Source of the DNA: Acidobacteriota bacterium
GTDB lineage: Bacteria > Acidobacteriota > Terriglobia > Terriglobales > Acidobacteriaceae
Length of the DNA: 40,295 nt
Assembly: GCA_003225005.1 (NCBI GenBank)
Contig: QIAN01000253.1
Span: 1 to 40,295 of the forward strand
Direction: 5' to 3'
Part shown: piece by piece, positions 13,820-21,800 of the stretch
Layout of the letters: every line of letters starts with the position of its first letter
Numbering within the stretch: the first letter of the stretch is position 1
Notes under the pieces: generated by a model
Databases searched by the model: none
What the model saw: the letters and a program-made list of their open reading frames with translations, nothing else
What the model was told of the DNA's origin: nothing
Translations under genes and position numbers: made by a program

Positions 13820-15175
13820 CTAAAACCGGGTTACGCGCGCTCTCAAGGCCAGTTTATTACGGGTCAAAGCCGAAGCTGCCCAGGTGCCGCTGACGACCAC
13901 TTCTAAGGGTGGGGTGGACTGGGTGCGGAACGGATGCGGATAAGTGAAACTGGTATAACCCGGTTTTGGGCCCAGGATAAAATCGCGTCCCTGCTGGATA
14001 AAGCCTGCACTGGAGAGTCCATGACCACAACTGTCGGTACCCCAGTCGTTCAGTGATAAAATGTTAGCAGCCGCACCCACGGTATTGGCCCAGATATAAA
14101 TAGGTTCAAGGGATTGGGTAATCGGAAATGTGCCCAGAGAAGTAACACAATTTGTGATGGTTACTCCGTCTGAGCCCCAGCCCGCCTGATAAGGACTGGG
14201 ATAGCTCAAAGGGCACCCGAATTGATTGGTGCCGCGCTGCACTGCCCAATCGCCGGCGGTCCAGGTCGCTTTGCTGCCCCACCATTGGGAAACATTGTCC
14301 GGGATGGCGTTGCGGGTAATAATCATGGTGCCGCCACGCATGTTGTACCACCAGGAGAGGTTTTGCGGATAATTGTTGGGGTCTAAAGTCGCGCCGCCAT
14401 TGATACCCAACGTATGGGTGAAGGTGTTATCGTAATACTCGATGTGGCGCCCGCCCTTTTTACTGCTGTCAGCCCCATGGGCGGTCGAGCCGGTATCGAA
14501 AAGCTGGCATTTGCGCACCACCAGCCGGGCCCCATCATCCAGATCCAGAGTTTGGCTCAGGCAATTGTAGATGGTGCAGTCTTCAATATAGAGATTGATA
14601 TTGCCGCCGGTATCCAGGGTGCCGGTGGTCGGCGAACTTTCCCACAGCCGGACATTATCTTGCAGGACCCGAATCCAGTTTACCGTAGTATTATCTGTGC
14701 CAATAGGATTAGCCCAAACCGTACAGTTATAGAAGAGCCCCCCTGAAGATTGCCAATCGATGCACCGGTTCGCGCCGGTAAAGGTAAGTTCAAAATAACA
14801 GTCATGCACGATAATCGGATGCGGCGAATTGCCGCCCGTCAGCATCCATTCGGTAGCGGTACCGCTGATATACACAAAGGCCAGCCGCGAGAGCACCACA
14901 TGCGCGCTGGCATTAGAGGTAATAGATAAAATGCGCACATTGGAGGCAAAATTGATGATCGCGCCCGGCACCAGCGCAGTGTGCACCCCACCCGCTTCGG
15001 AGGTGCCGCCGCCGCTCCACATGGTTTGGCCTTGCAAGGTGATGGCTTTGGTAATTGTCAGGGTGGTTGACCAGGTCCAGGTGCCGGTCGGCACAATGAT
15101 GACATCTCCGTCAGCCGCCTGGGCATCGTGAATGCTTTGAATATTGGTAACGCTACCGTCAGAGGTAAAGGTCAT
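13820..15175 (-). CDS. Beta-helix tail spike, paralogue of the secreted protein at 8393-9745
   Basis: This 451-residue protein has the same beta-helix as 8393-9745 but no signal peptide; it begins 'MTFTSDGSVTNIQSIHDAQ'. Conserved blocks appear in the same order ('NLYIEDCTIYN', 'LDDGARLVVRKC', 'HGADSS', 'HIEYYDNTF', 'EPIYIWANT', 'QQGRDFILG', 'FTYPHP'). The pectate-lyase-like helix probably binds or degrades surface glycans during adsorption. The extreme C-terminus ('TRNKLALRARVTRF') replaces the Pro-rich tail of the paralogue. An intrinsic terminator ends one base before its start codon, so it has no Shine-Dalgarno and may be made at low level by read-through or from an internal start. Confidence 0.75.
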   Translation of the reverse strand: MTFTSDGSVTNIQSIHDAQAADGDVIIVPTGTWTWSTTLTITKAITLQGQTMWSGGGTSEAGGVHTALVPGAIINFASNVRILSITSNASAHVVLSRLAFVYISGTATEWMLTGGNSPHPIIVHDCYFELTFTGANRCIDWQSSGGLFYNCTVWANPIGTDNTTVNWIRVLQDNVRLWESSPTTGTLDTGGNINLYIEDCTIYNCLSQTLDLDDGARLVVRKCQLFDTGSTAHGADSSKKGGRHIEYYDNTFTHTLGINGGATLDPNNYPQNLSWWYNMRGGTMIITRNAIPDNVSQWWGSKATWTAGDWAVQRGTNQFGCPLSYPSPYQAGWGSDGVTITNCVTSLGTFPITQSLEPIYIWANTVGAAANILSLNDWGTDSCGHGLSSAGFIQQGRDFILGPKPGYTSFTYPHPFRTQSTPPLEVVVSGTWAASALTRNKLALRARVTRF

Positions 15176-15207
15176 AAAAAAGCCGGAGCCTTTAGCGGGC
15201 CCCGGCT
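15176..15207 (-). terminator. Intrinsic terminator directly before the tail-spike start
   Basis: On the minus strand AGCCGGGGCC (15207-15198) pairs over 10 bp, with one G-U, with GGCTCCGGCT (15190-15181) around a 7-nt loop, followed by six T (15181-15176) and then the ATG of the spike gene at 15175. Stem, loop and T tract are textbook rho-independent. It would attenuate late transcription before the two large tail genes. Confidence 0.85.
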
Positions 15208-15232
15208 CCCCCGAGCTGAACCAAAAAGTGCT

Positions 15233-15700
15233 CTAGTAAACGGTGAACACAATATCGGTAGTGGCGTTAAACTGGACGTTAACGCCCAGGGCTACCCCGA
15301 TGTTGGAGGTCGAAGTGTCGCTGAACAGAATAATGTTGCCGGCAGTGATGGCATCACAGAATCCAACACAGTTCAGGGTTTGCGCGTTACCGCTGACTGC
15401 AGGAAACTGGACTTGCGCATTGTTGTTAAAAGCTACCCCGGTTGCCGAGACGTAAGCTCCGATGGTCCAGCCCGCCCCGGCCGCGCCCATCGCCTGGCGC
15501 GCATAGGAAGTATCGCTGGCACTGGTCCACTCGCTGGAAGGGGCTTTGGAGGCGGCGGTTCCCTGATTGGTATAAAGGGCGACCCAGTTCGCTCCGGTAC
15601 TGGTGGCTGGCGAACCGGTAGAAAAACCGCCGGTTTTCGCCACGAAAGTTATTGCGGCCAGATTATCCGCAGAAGCCGTTAAGCCTGATCCTGCTGCCAT
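15233..15700 (-). CDS. Tail-fibre-like virion protein (155 aa)
   Basis: The sequence has the pattern of a small phage tail/decoration family. It has 'WVALYTNQGTAA' near 46-57, 'SYARQAMG' near 67-74, 'NNNAQVQFPAV' near 91-101, a 'VGFCDAITAGNIILFSD' stretch, and an all-beta end. The 'ARQ' and 'x-F-P-A' positions are typical of that fold in many siphoviruses and podoviruses. It is the last gene before the terminator, so probably the most 3' of the strongly expressed part of the late operon. A role in the tail or on the capsid is inferred. Confidence 0.65.
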   Translation of the reverse strand: MAAGSGLTASADNLAAITFVAKTGGFSTGSPATSTGANWVALYTNQGTAASKAPSSEWTSASDTSYARQAMGAAGAGWTIGAYVSATGVAFNNNAQVQFPAVSGNAQTLNCVGFCDAITAGNIILFSDTSTSNIGVALGVNVQFNATTDIVFTVY

Positions 15701-15705
15701 ATGTT

Positions 15706-15882
15706 TTAGTACTTAGGTGAAAGTCGTCTCTGGCGTTCGTTTTCTTTCCAGCGACCGCAATAAAACGATCGAATCTTTTTACCCTTAAGGATCAGATGCC
15801 CTCGAACGTCAAGTTCGGCTGGCGCTTTACCACTGGCCCGCGGAGGCGGCACCGGTTCGTTGGTTACCTCAACTGTTGGCAT
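15706..15882 (-). CDS. Small basic hypothetical protein (58 aa)
   Basis: The frame is open up to 15993, but the ATG at 15882 is preferred because the upstream gene in another frame occupies 15869-16030, giving a 14-base overlap. The product starts with 'MPTVEVTNEPVPPP' and ends with a Lys/Arg-rich segment ('KGKKIRSFYCGRWKENERQRR'). A nucleic-acid- or capsid-associated minor protein is possible. No family is recognised. Confidence 0.55.
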   Translation of the reverse strand: MPTVEVTNEPVPPPRASGKAPAELDVRGHLILKGKKIRSFYCGRWKENERQRRLSPKY

Positions 15883-16030
15883 CTTCTTCTTTGGGTTGGG
15901 GTTCCTCGGGGATGTCAGGGGATTGGGGTTCCTCTGGTGCAGGGGGTTGAGGTGATACTTCCTGGCCATCCTCAACCCTAACCAGTCTGACACTTACTTT
16001 GCCGCCGGTCCCGGCGTTACCTTCGGGCAT
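15869..16030 (-). CDS. Small Pro/Glu-rich hypothetical protein (53 aa)
   Basis: The minus-strand ATG at 16030 is preceded by a weak Shine-Dalgarno (GAAGTGAG). The first 20 residues are Gly-rich and beta-like ('GKVSVRLVRVEDGQEV'), and the rest is built from Pro-Glu-Glu-Pro-Gln repeats. The Pro-rich repeats keep both this frame and the overlapping frame open, so the codon start had to be judged from composition; this frame has the more natural protein. Function is unknown. Confidence 0.5.
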   Translation of the reverse strand: MPEGNAGTGGKVSVRLVRVEDGQEVSPQPPAPEEPQSPDIPEEPQPKEEDANS

Positions 16031-16066
16031 AACTCACTTCTTTTTTGACATGTAACCACTTGGGGG

Positions 16067-16786
16067 TCAACATATTTCCCAGGCGTGGCGCATGGGTAAA
16101 TCTGGGTAATATGTTGAGGCGCGGGCATTTGGATAGAAAAATAGCCGTGCCTCTATTTCAGGCATACTTTCGACCAGATGGAAAAAGGACGATTCCATAC
16201 AATGAATCTGGCGAGCGCTTTTGAGCATCGGCACATGCTCAAAAATGTCCGGCGTTAACGCAGGCCTGTATCCAGAGATGGGAATAATCTGACCCCGGCT
16301 TGGATCGTCATGCACAAAGATTCCCCACCAATCGGCAGGCTTGATTTTGGAGGTGAGTTCCGGGATCGGGCATGAATCCCAACGTTCGATAAAAGGCACC
16401 CCAAACTGCCGGTACCAATCCAGGGGTTTACCCACGAGTTTTTGGGTAATAGCGCTTTTGTCATTCAGATCGACCAGGGCCGACCAATCGGGGCGCCCTG
16501 GATCCAGAGCACTCACTGCCTGCACCTGCCTGACCAGGGAAAATATCGTTTTCACCGATTGGGCACAATAATTGTTTGAAAAGATCCTGATGCCGCCAAG
16601 CCGACGCGCTAAAACGGTTGCGGCACCGCTTTGGAGAATGACATCCCCGAGATGTCCGGAAGCGAATAAGGGGATCACGTCAAGTTCTCGGGTGCGAGTC
16701 AGATACACTGCCGCACCGCTTTGCAGGATCACATCTCCGAGGCCGCCGCCTTGAGTCAGTCTAACGCTTACTCTGGAGGAGACCAT
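16067..16786 (-). CDS. Glycosyltransferase-like protein (GT-B/GT9 type) with duplicated N-terminal motif
   Basis: 'GGGLGDVILQSGAA' at residues 13-26 matches the glycine-rich N-terminal loop of ADP-heptose-type (GT9) glycosyltransferases. The same motif recurs 30 residues later as 'GHLGDVILQSGAA'. The rest is a Rossmann-like domain ('GGIRIFSNNYCAQSVKTIF', 'WYRQFGVPFIERWD', 'PISGYRP') and a C-terminal aromatic region. At 239 residues it holds about one GT-B half-domain plus a tail, so catalysis is not assured. Encoded among tail genes, it could modify the phage particle or host glycans. It overlaps the upstream gene by 26 bases. Confidence 0.55.
   Translation of the reverse strand: MVSSRVSVRLTQGGGLGDVILQSGAAVYLTRTRELDVIPLFASGHLGDVILQSGAATVLARRLGGIRIFSNNYCAQSVKTIFSLVRQVQAVSALDPGRPDWSALVDLNDKSAITQKLVGKPLDWYRQFGVPFIERWDSCPIPELTSKIKPADWWGIFVHDDPSRGQIIPISGYRPALTPDIFEHVPMLKSARQIHCMESSFFHLVESMPEIEARLFFYPNARASTYYPDLPMRHAWEIC
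16619..16742 (-). repeat. 90-bp-spaced internal duplication in the glycosyltransferase-like gene
   Basis: Plus-strand segments 16619-16652 and 16709-16742 match at about 28 of 34 positions. Within the 11 shared codons of the LGDVILQSGAA motif, all differences are at third positions, so the peptide is identical while the DNA has drifted. This indicates an old duplication or recombination between homologous genes with purifying selection on both copies. Confidence 0.8.
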
Positions 16787-16991
16787 TTTCTATCAGAGCC
16801 GCGTTGCGCGCCATAACCAGCGCCTCTTTAGATGGCAGATGAGCTGCGTAAATGTAATCAAAGACCAGTTTGGCGTCACTGACTCCCAGCCACCCAACCG
16901 TTTGCCGGTGCGTAATGGCGTCCCAGGCGATGATTTTAAGATCGCCATCGCCGCCGGGATAAAAGATGCACAAAGGCGCGTCGTCCGTCAT
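16761..16991 (-). CDS. Small hypothetical protein (76 aa)
   Basis: The ORF starts with ATG at 16991, overlapping the previous gene's stop by four bases (16988), and ends 26 bases inside the glycosyltransferase-like gene. It has a beta-rich start ('APLCIFYPGGDGDLKIIAWDA') and a helical second half. No motif is recognised. Its position immediately before the glycosyltransferase-like gene suggests joint function or simple packing. Confidence 0.6.
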   Translation of the reverse strand: MTDDAPLCIFYPGGDGDLKIIAWDAITHRQTVGWLGVSDAKLVFDYIYAAHLPSKEALVMARNAALIENGLLQSKR

Positions 16992-17359
16992 CCCAACCCC
17001 AGGATATGCGCCCGGAATGTCCCGGTAGAAGTACCGAAACTGGCCACGTTAACCTGAATACCATAGAGCGGCCCGGTCCAGGCCAACATTTGTTTAGTAG
17101 CGTTAGTGACACTGATCGCGTTCCAGGCCGGTACCGTGGGTGCGAAATATGCCCCCTTATTGATATTGAAGGTCTGGACCGCCACTATCAGCGCGGCAGT
17201 GCCGATATCTTCGCCATCCAGCTCGATCGTCCAGAATGTTGCCCGCGAAATATGCACTTGCTGATAAACCGAACCGACCGCGGTGGTCGGTAAGGTGCAG
17301 ATTGTCCCGGGCGCAGTCAGTGAGCCGCTGGCTTGGGCTAAAATTGAGTAAATCGCCAT
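16988..17359 (-). CDS. Hypothetical virion protein (123 aa)
   Basis: It is an all-beta, low-charge sequence rich in Thr, Ala, Val and Gly with several aromatic residues, like other small structural proteins of the tail module. It opens with 'MAIYSILAQASGSLT'. The next gene overlaps by four bases (ATGA type). No family is recognised. Confidence 0.6.
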   Translation of the reverse strand: MAIYSILAQASGSLTAPGTICTLPTTAVGSVYQQVHISRATFWTIELDGEDIGTAALIVAVQTFNINKGAYFAPTVPAWNAISVTNATKQMLAWTGPLYGIQVNVASFGTSTGTFRAHILGLG

Positions 17360-17362
17360 AAA

Positions 17363-17623
17363 TCATTCATGCTCAAGTGCTGGGGTCACTTGAAATTTGA
17401 TCCCCTCCAACACTCTCAAAATCCTCGGGAAATTGTCCGGGTCCGAGCTCAGCATGGCCAGATCGTTCTTCAAGCCTGGCTGGGAGGCAATCTCTGGAGC
17501 TAAGGTTCTCTGTACCCACATCCAGGTTGCCCGCTCTGTCCAATCTTTCGGGTTGGCAGCTCCCGTTTGGATGATGTTCATCGCTGCGGCCAACCTCAAT
17601 CGCCGGATTGTTCCATGTTTCAT
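17363..17623 (-). CDS. Small hypothetical protein (86 aa)
   Basis: The product has a balanced, helical composition with Trp-rich centre ('DWTERATWMWVQRT') and a Leu/Asp-rich end. It ends three bases before the next gene. Upstream in its own frame are TAG and TAA codons, and it starts at ATG 17623. The preceding gene's frame (17373-17789) stays open through all of this gene in another frame. This frame has the more protein-like composition over the shared stretch. Confidence 0.6.
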   Translation of the reverse strand: MKHGTIRRLRLAAAMNIIQTGAANPKDWTERATWMWVQRTLAPEIASQPGLKNDLAMLSSDPDNFPRILRVLEGIKFQVTPALEHE

Positions 17624-17789
17624 TGACTGATTTTACTCGCTGAGAAAGTTGACAACAATCTACTTCAAAGGTGCGGATCCCGACTTTGAGCGCTTCGTTC
17701 AAAAGCTCCTCGCTCAGTCCGAGCTGTTTCATCCGGAGGGTGGCCCAGCGCGGCCAGCAAACGCTTTTAAACGGTCTGCCCTTTTTCAT
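17373..17789 (-). CDS. Hypothetical protein, C-terminal half doubtful
   Basis: The first 55 residues look genuine: a basic start, then 'WPRWATLRMKQLGLSEELLNEALKVGIRTFEV', helical and well composed. Beyond about 17630 the frame overlaps the 86-aa gene completely and has a shadow-like composition rich in Pro, Glu, Arg and Asp. Either the protein truly overlaps, or a one-base shift near CAGCGAGTAA (17642-17633) lets it stop at the TAA there. The start ATG lies two bases after the stop of the 51-aa gene at 17792-17947. Confidence 0.45.
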   Translation of the reverse strand: MKKGRPFKSVCWPRWATLRMKQLGLSEELLNEALKVGIRTFEVDCCQLSQRVKSVNETWNNPAIEVGRSDEHHPNGSCQPERLDRAGNLDVGTENLSSRDCLPARLEERSGHAELGPGQFPEDFESVGGDQISSDPST

Positions 17790-17791
17790 TT

Positions 17792-17947
17792 TTAGCGGCG
17801 TGCACTTCGGCGTGCTCGAGCGCCGCGGTATTTTCGCTGATTAGCGTAGGCTGCCGCGACCGCTTGGGTGCGCGGATGGCCAGCGTGAATCATTTCGGAA
17901 ATGTTCTTAGAGCGTGCAGTATCGCTACCTGATTTCTGTAATGGCAT
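17792..17947 (-). CDS. Small basic phage protein (51 aa)
   Basis: The peptide 'MPLQKSGSDTARSKNISEMI' followed by 'AGHPRTQAVAAAYANQRKYR' matches a pattern found in tiny proteins of many tailed phages (typically K-S-x-x-x-x-x-K-N-I-x-x-E-x-x-A-G-x-P-x-x-Q-A-V-A-I-A). Their function is unknown; they are encoded near structural genes and are very basic. The C-terminus is Arg-rich. Start ATG at 17947 sits beside a (CG)n stretch. Confidence 0.7.
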   Translation of the reverse strand: MPLQKSGSDTARSKNISEMIHAGHPRTQAVAAAYANQRKYRGARARRSARR

Positions 17948-17966
17948 AGCGCGCGCGCGCCCCGAG

Positions 17967-18080
17967 CTAATATTTTGTGCCTCCCCCTTTGCTTCTGGAG
18001 GGTTTAAACCTGACGCTGCTAACTCCTTTGCCGCCTTTTTTTGACTTAACGCTTTTAACTGAGCTTTTCTTGGTTTTCAT
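17967..18080 (-). CDS. Lys/Ser/Gly-rich microprotein (37 aa)
   Basis: The ATG at 18080 opens a very basic peptide (11 Lys plus 2 Arg) with repeated 'Lys-Ser-Val-Lys-Ser' and 'Gly-Gly' elements. Tiny basic proteins of this type occur beside internal virion protein genes in podovirus-like phages. It lies between a membrane-protein gene and the 51-aa basic protein gene on the same strand. Codon phase and spacing (11 bases to the upstream gene's stop) support it; no function is known. Confidence 0.5.
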   Translation of the reverse strand: MKTKKSSVKSVKSKKGGKGVSSVRFKPSRSKGGGTKY

Positions 18081-18091
18081 GAAAGTGGAAA

Positions 18092-18286
18092 TTATCTGAT
18101 AGGCAAATTAGCTAAGGGCAGCAGCAAATAAATCAGGATTAAAGCGAACACCAGTACCACGATGAACCGGGCAATCGCCGCGAATGGTTCTGGTAATGGC
18201 AAATAGGACAGGGCCCACCACAGCAGCATAAAGACCAGCCCGAGAATAATGACAATAATCAGAATGTGCAGCAATGCCCCAATCAC
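18092..18286 (-). CDS. Small two-helix membrane protein (64 aa)
   Basis: Two hydrophobic segments (about residues 4-28 and 38-60) are joined by a short 'YLPLPEPFAAIAR' loop. The Ile/Leu/Val content is very high and a short polar C-terminus follows. Small proteins with a central 'LPLPxPF' loop recur in phages of alphaproteobacteria and soil bacteria and may act as holins, but proof is lacking. It follows another two-helix membrane protein gene. Confidence 0.65.
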   Translation of the reverse strand: MIGALLHILIIVIILGLVFMLLWWALSYLPLPEPFAAIARFIVVLVFALILIYLLLPLANLPIR

Positions 18287-18293
18287 AACAGCC

Positions 18294-18578
18294 TTACCTT
18301 TCGCGCGCGCCGAAACGCATCACCACAAAAATACAGACCGTAAAGACGGCCATCGAAACGATATGCAAGGTATCGGAGCTAATCATGGTCCAGATTCCCA
18401 ACGAAAAGATCATCAAAAGGGCGATCAGTAACAGAATTCTCCTGGACAATATCCGGGCAAGGCTGGAGCAGAACAGGAGCAAACTGCGCGGTAAGCCGAC
18501 GCCGTTGAGCAGCGTTTGGGACCTTTCTAAATCCTGATCCGTACTTAGATCCGCAATCGGTGATGGTTCTTCGGGCAT
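18294..18578 (-). CDS. Small membrane protein (94 aa)
   Basis: An acidic N-terminal 30 residues and a short amphipathic stretch are followed by two membrane segments (about 47-66 and 69-90) and a basic end. This resembles a class II holin layout or an injection-associated membrane protein. It starts at ATG 18578 right after TAA-TAG in its own frame. The upstream gene's frame (18379-18801) overlaps it by about 200 bases, and this frame is the more protein-like in the overlap. Confidence 0.65.
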   Translation of the reverse strand: MPEEPSPIADLSTDQDLERSQTLLNGVGLPRSLLLFCSSLARILSRRILLLIALLMIFSLGIWTMISSDTLHIVSMAVFTVCIFVVMRFGARER

Positions 18579-18801
18579 CTGCTATTACTCGCTGGATTTT
18601 CAGGAAATCTTTACCGCCACTCTCGATGACGTGCGTTTCCAGGAAGGCGACTTTTGGAGCGATCTGGGTGGAAAGCTTTTCGATGCCGCGATAACGGAGC
18701 TTAACGTAATGGACCAGATTATAGACAATGATCGCTTTATCCACAAGCGTATCGGCCTGGGCCCATTCGGATTCGAATTTATGCAGGCAGGGATCTGTCA
18801 T
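18379..18801 (-). CDS. Hypothetical protein, true end uncertain
   Basis: The start is firm: ATGA overlap with the stop of the 1784-aa gene (18798-18801). Residues 1-75 are helical and well composed ('FESEWAQADTLVDKAIIVYN', 'KLRYRGIEKLS'). After about 18590 the frame overlaps the membrane-protein gene and looks like shadow translation. The sequence CAGCGAGTAA (18594-18585), also found in the other such overlap at 17642-17633, contains a TAA in the +1 frame. A frameshift, a sequence error or a true overlap are all possible. Confidence 0.5.
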   Translation of the reverse strand: MTDPCLHKFESEWAQADTLVDKAIIVYNLVHYVKLRYRGIEKLSTQIAPKVAFLETHVIESGGKDFLKIQRVIADARRTITDCGSKYGSGFRKVPNAAQRRRLTAQFAPVLLQPCPDIVQENSVTDRPFDDLFVGNLDHD

Positions 18802-21800
18802 TGACCGGAAGAAAAGAGGGTTTTAGCATCTTTTGATGCGTAGCGCCACCAGATTGCTTGATCGGATTTTGACATTTGGGTTAAGTACCTCACTTGGGAC
18901 CTGGCCGGCAGCTTATGGAATACAGATTGCGCTGCGCTCTGAGTTTGGGAGTGTATCCTGGGAAGTTTTGCGCTCGGGTCTGCTTTATGCAATTGGATTG
19001 CCGTCGAGCGCGCGAGTGGATCATCACCTCTCGATAGCGCTTGAGCATATTGGCGCTTGAGACTGCGCACCTCGACTTCTGCTCTGGGAGTTTTGCCTCC
19101 ATGATAGCGTCTGAATTCGTCCATGATCCTGTTTTCGAGCTCTGAACGTTCAGTCCAGCTCGGAGCTGGCCCGCCCAAGCCCAGTACTCCTAAGACTTTG
19201 ACGCCCAGACTAATGTCGGTGCGGCCGGTAGCTTCCAGGGGCATCGGTTCAATCACTCCCCCGAACGCAAAGCCCAGCACGTCACGTATCCGGCCCGCTA
19301 AATCTTCCAGGTTCTCGATTGGCCCAGTCGCGTAAATCTCGTTTCCGGCGTAATCCATGTTCTTCGCAAGATCAATGGCAGCAGCCACCGGAGGGGATAA
19401 TTTGTTAGCAACAAAGGTCTGGAGAGGTCCATGACGCCATAATTGCGCATAAGCGTCAGTCCATCCAGGTGTCTTGATACGCTCAGGGCTTCCATCAGGT
19501 TTCTGGCCGATCCGCGGATAAAAGAGGTCCATCGCACTTTTGACCCCGCCAGTAAAGGCTGCGGTAATCAGCGCGTTTTGTAATGCAGAAATGAAATTGT
19601 ATTGGGCAGCGAAAATCACCCGGTTAGTCAGCCGGCGCGATCGCGGTTCAGGCATTCCGGACTCTTGACGCAACGCTTTAGTGACCTGGTCCAGACGCGA
19701 CATGTTGGTGGTCAGATCGTGGATCGCGCCGGCGTTCATGCGATAGAAACCAAGATCCCAGCCGGCCGCCAGGTAAGTGGAAATTACGGCTTGTTTAAGC
19801 GTTTTATCCCAGAAGATATTGTCCCAATTCGCTTCCGAATAACGCGTATCGATGGCATCACCAATTTTTAAAAGATGCTGATTAAGGACGTTCTCGTTCT
19901 TGGGATCGCTCAGGGCCGGATTGGAGTCGAGCAAGGCTTTGATTTCACGTAAGGCTCCGGCCACCTTGAGGTGCGGGATCATCTCGCCAAAGATCCATTT
20001 CTTTATGCCAGCCCAGTTGCCTACGATATTATAGGCATCGTTAAGCAGCTTGTTAGCGCTGTGCGCACTTTTCCAGGGCAGGAATTGGGCTTCACGTTCT
20101 TGACTGATCCGCACCCCGATCCCAGCTTGGTGCAAATATGTTACTTGCGTTCGTTCTGAGTCATTTAGATCATGCCAGCCTACATCGCGATCGCCCCGCA
20201 GATATTCGTAGACTTTATCTTGCCCTCTGGTCGTTTCAGCTATCCCTTTGAGTCCGCCAGTCAAGGTATTCAGGAACTCGCCGAACAGATCCCCGCTGCT
20301 GCCTCCCCTGGTATTCCATCTGCCCAGCGCGACGGTCCAGCGGCCGGCCAGGTCAGCTTTAATGACGTTAACGGCATGAAAAGCCGGACTCCAGAGTTTC
20401 AAGCCAAGAGTCTTTTGTTTTAGCTGGTTAGCTAATCGGAAAGGGGTACCCAGAATGCGCAGGCCCGCACCGCCAGCTTCGAACCGGGAAGGGTAAAAGG
20501 CGTTCTGATAGGTAGCGAATGCCGAAGGCTCCATCCAATAAGGTTCTCCGCCTCCTCCATAGACGCGCGGCCAATGGGCTTTGGCCCAATCACTGGCGCT
20601 ATCACTATCCAGGATATAACCGGCATCGGCTCCGCGGGCGATCACTTCACCTTTACGCGCCATGCGAGAGGATTCGTCTCCACGGGCCTGCATGATTCTT
20701 TCTGGATTATAGGTACGCAGCTCAACCGGCTTGCCCTTGGTGGTTTTGAGATTGGTTAGGGTATCCAATAAATCGTTCCAGCTCTGGGGATCGACCCGTT
20801 CAGGGTCAATCCCTGCAGCTCTGAATTGGGCAATCACATCTTCCAGATCAGCGCTATTTTTGACTAAGGATTGCAACAGTCCGCGGGTAAGATCAAAGGA
20901 GTTGCCGGCCGCCATATCGAATTCGCGCCAGTGCTGGTTAATCTGGTGATAGATTCGGTTCATCGCGTCGACCTGCGGGTTACCCGTATCGGTACCTTTT
21001 TGGGTAAAATAACGCAGTTGATCATTACTGAACTGGTCCCAGAAGGTTTCCCGTTTGGCGATATCGCGTGAGTCAAAGCGCAACTTATCTTCCAACTTCA
21101 TCTGGCTGATCCAGTCACGGACCTGGCGCTGCTGGCTTAAGCGCCGGATCTCATTCTGGGTAACAATCGAGGCGCGCAGATGCTCTGCTGGGGTCACTTC
21201 GCCCGCAATCGGGTCCGCGTGCCGCGCAAATTCAGCGCTTGGCGCCAGGTGTTGTGGACTCCAGAGTTTGAGCCAGCTAGTCCCAAGCTCGCCCAGACTG
21301 AACCGGGCACCTCTGATCCGTTGACTCAAGAGATAGTTTTTCAGATTATCCCGAGTCTCAGATTCGTCTCTGGAAAAGATCGATTTCAACATTGAGCCGA
21401 TATCGCCAAGACCGAAATTGTAGGATTCCAGATCCTCTTGGGGACTACCTTGGGCTCTGCCGCCGGAACCCTTAATGAAATCAAGGGCATCGGCTTCAGA
21501 ACTGAATCTGGCGATCTGCTGACCATCTCTTAAAACATAAAAACTTTCGTTTGGCGCATCATATTTGATATCCCAGGTTTCTCCTTTTGGCCCGCTAAAG
21601 GAAGAAACCGATTCAGGCTTAGCCTTGGGCAACTCCGGGGGTGGCGGCGCTTCTTCAGTGGGCGCTCTAAACTCAGGCTTTAAGGTGCCCTCGACCCGAA
21701 TAAACTTTCCGGTTAGCGGGTCTTTGATGGTTTTCCAGGCCAAGCGCTTCTCTTTAGGCCTTTGGGGAACCTTTTCGATTTCGGGTGGCGGCGGCTCAAC

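Noticed and set aside
17948-17960. Alternating CG run as a Z-DNA or regulatory element
   Set aside because: Only about six CG steps between two small genes; too short to support a claim.
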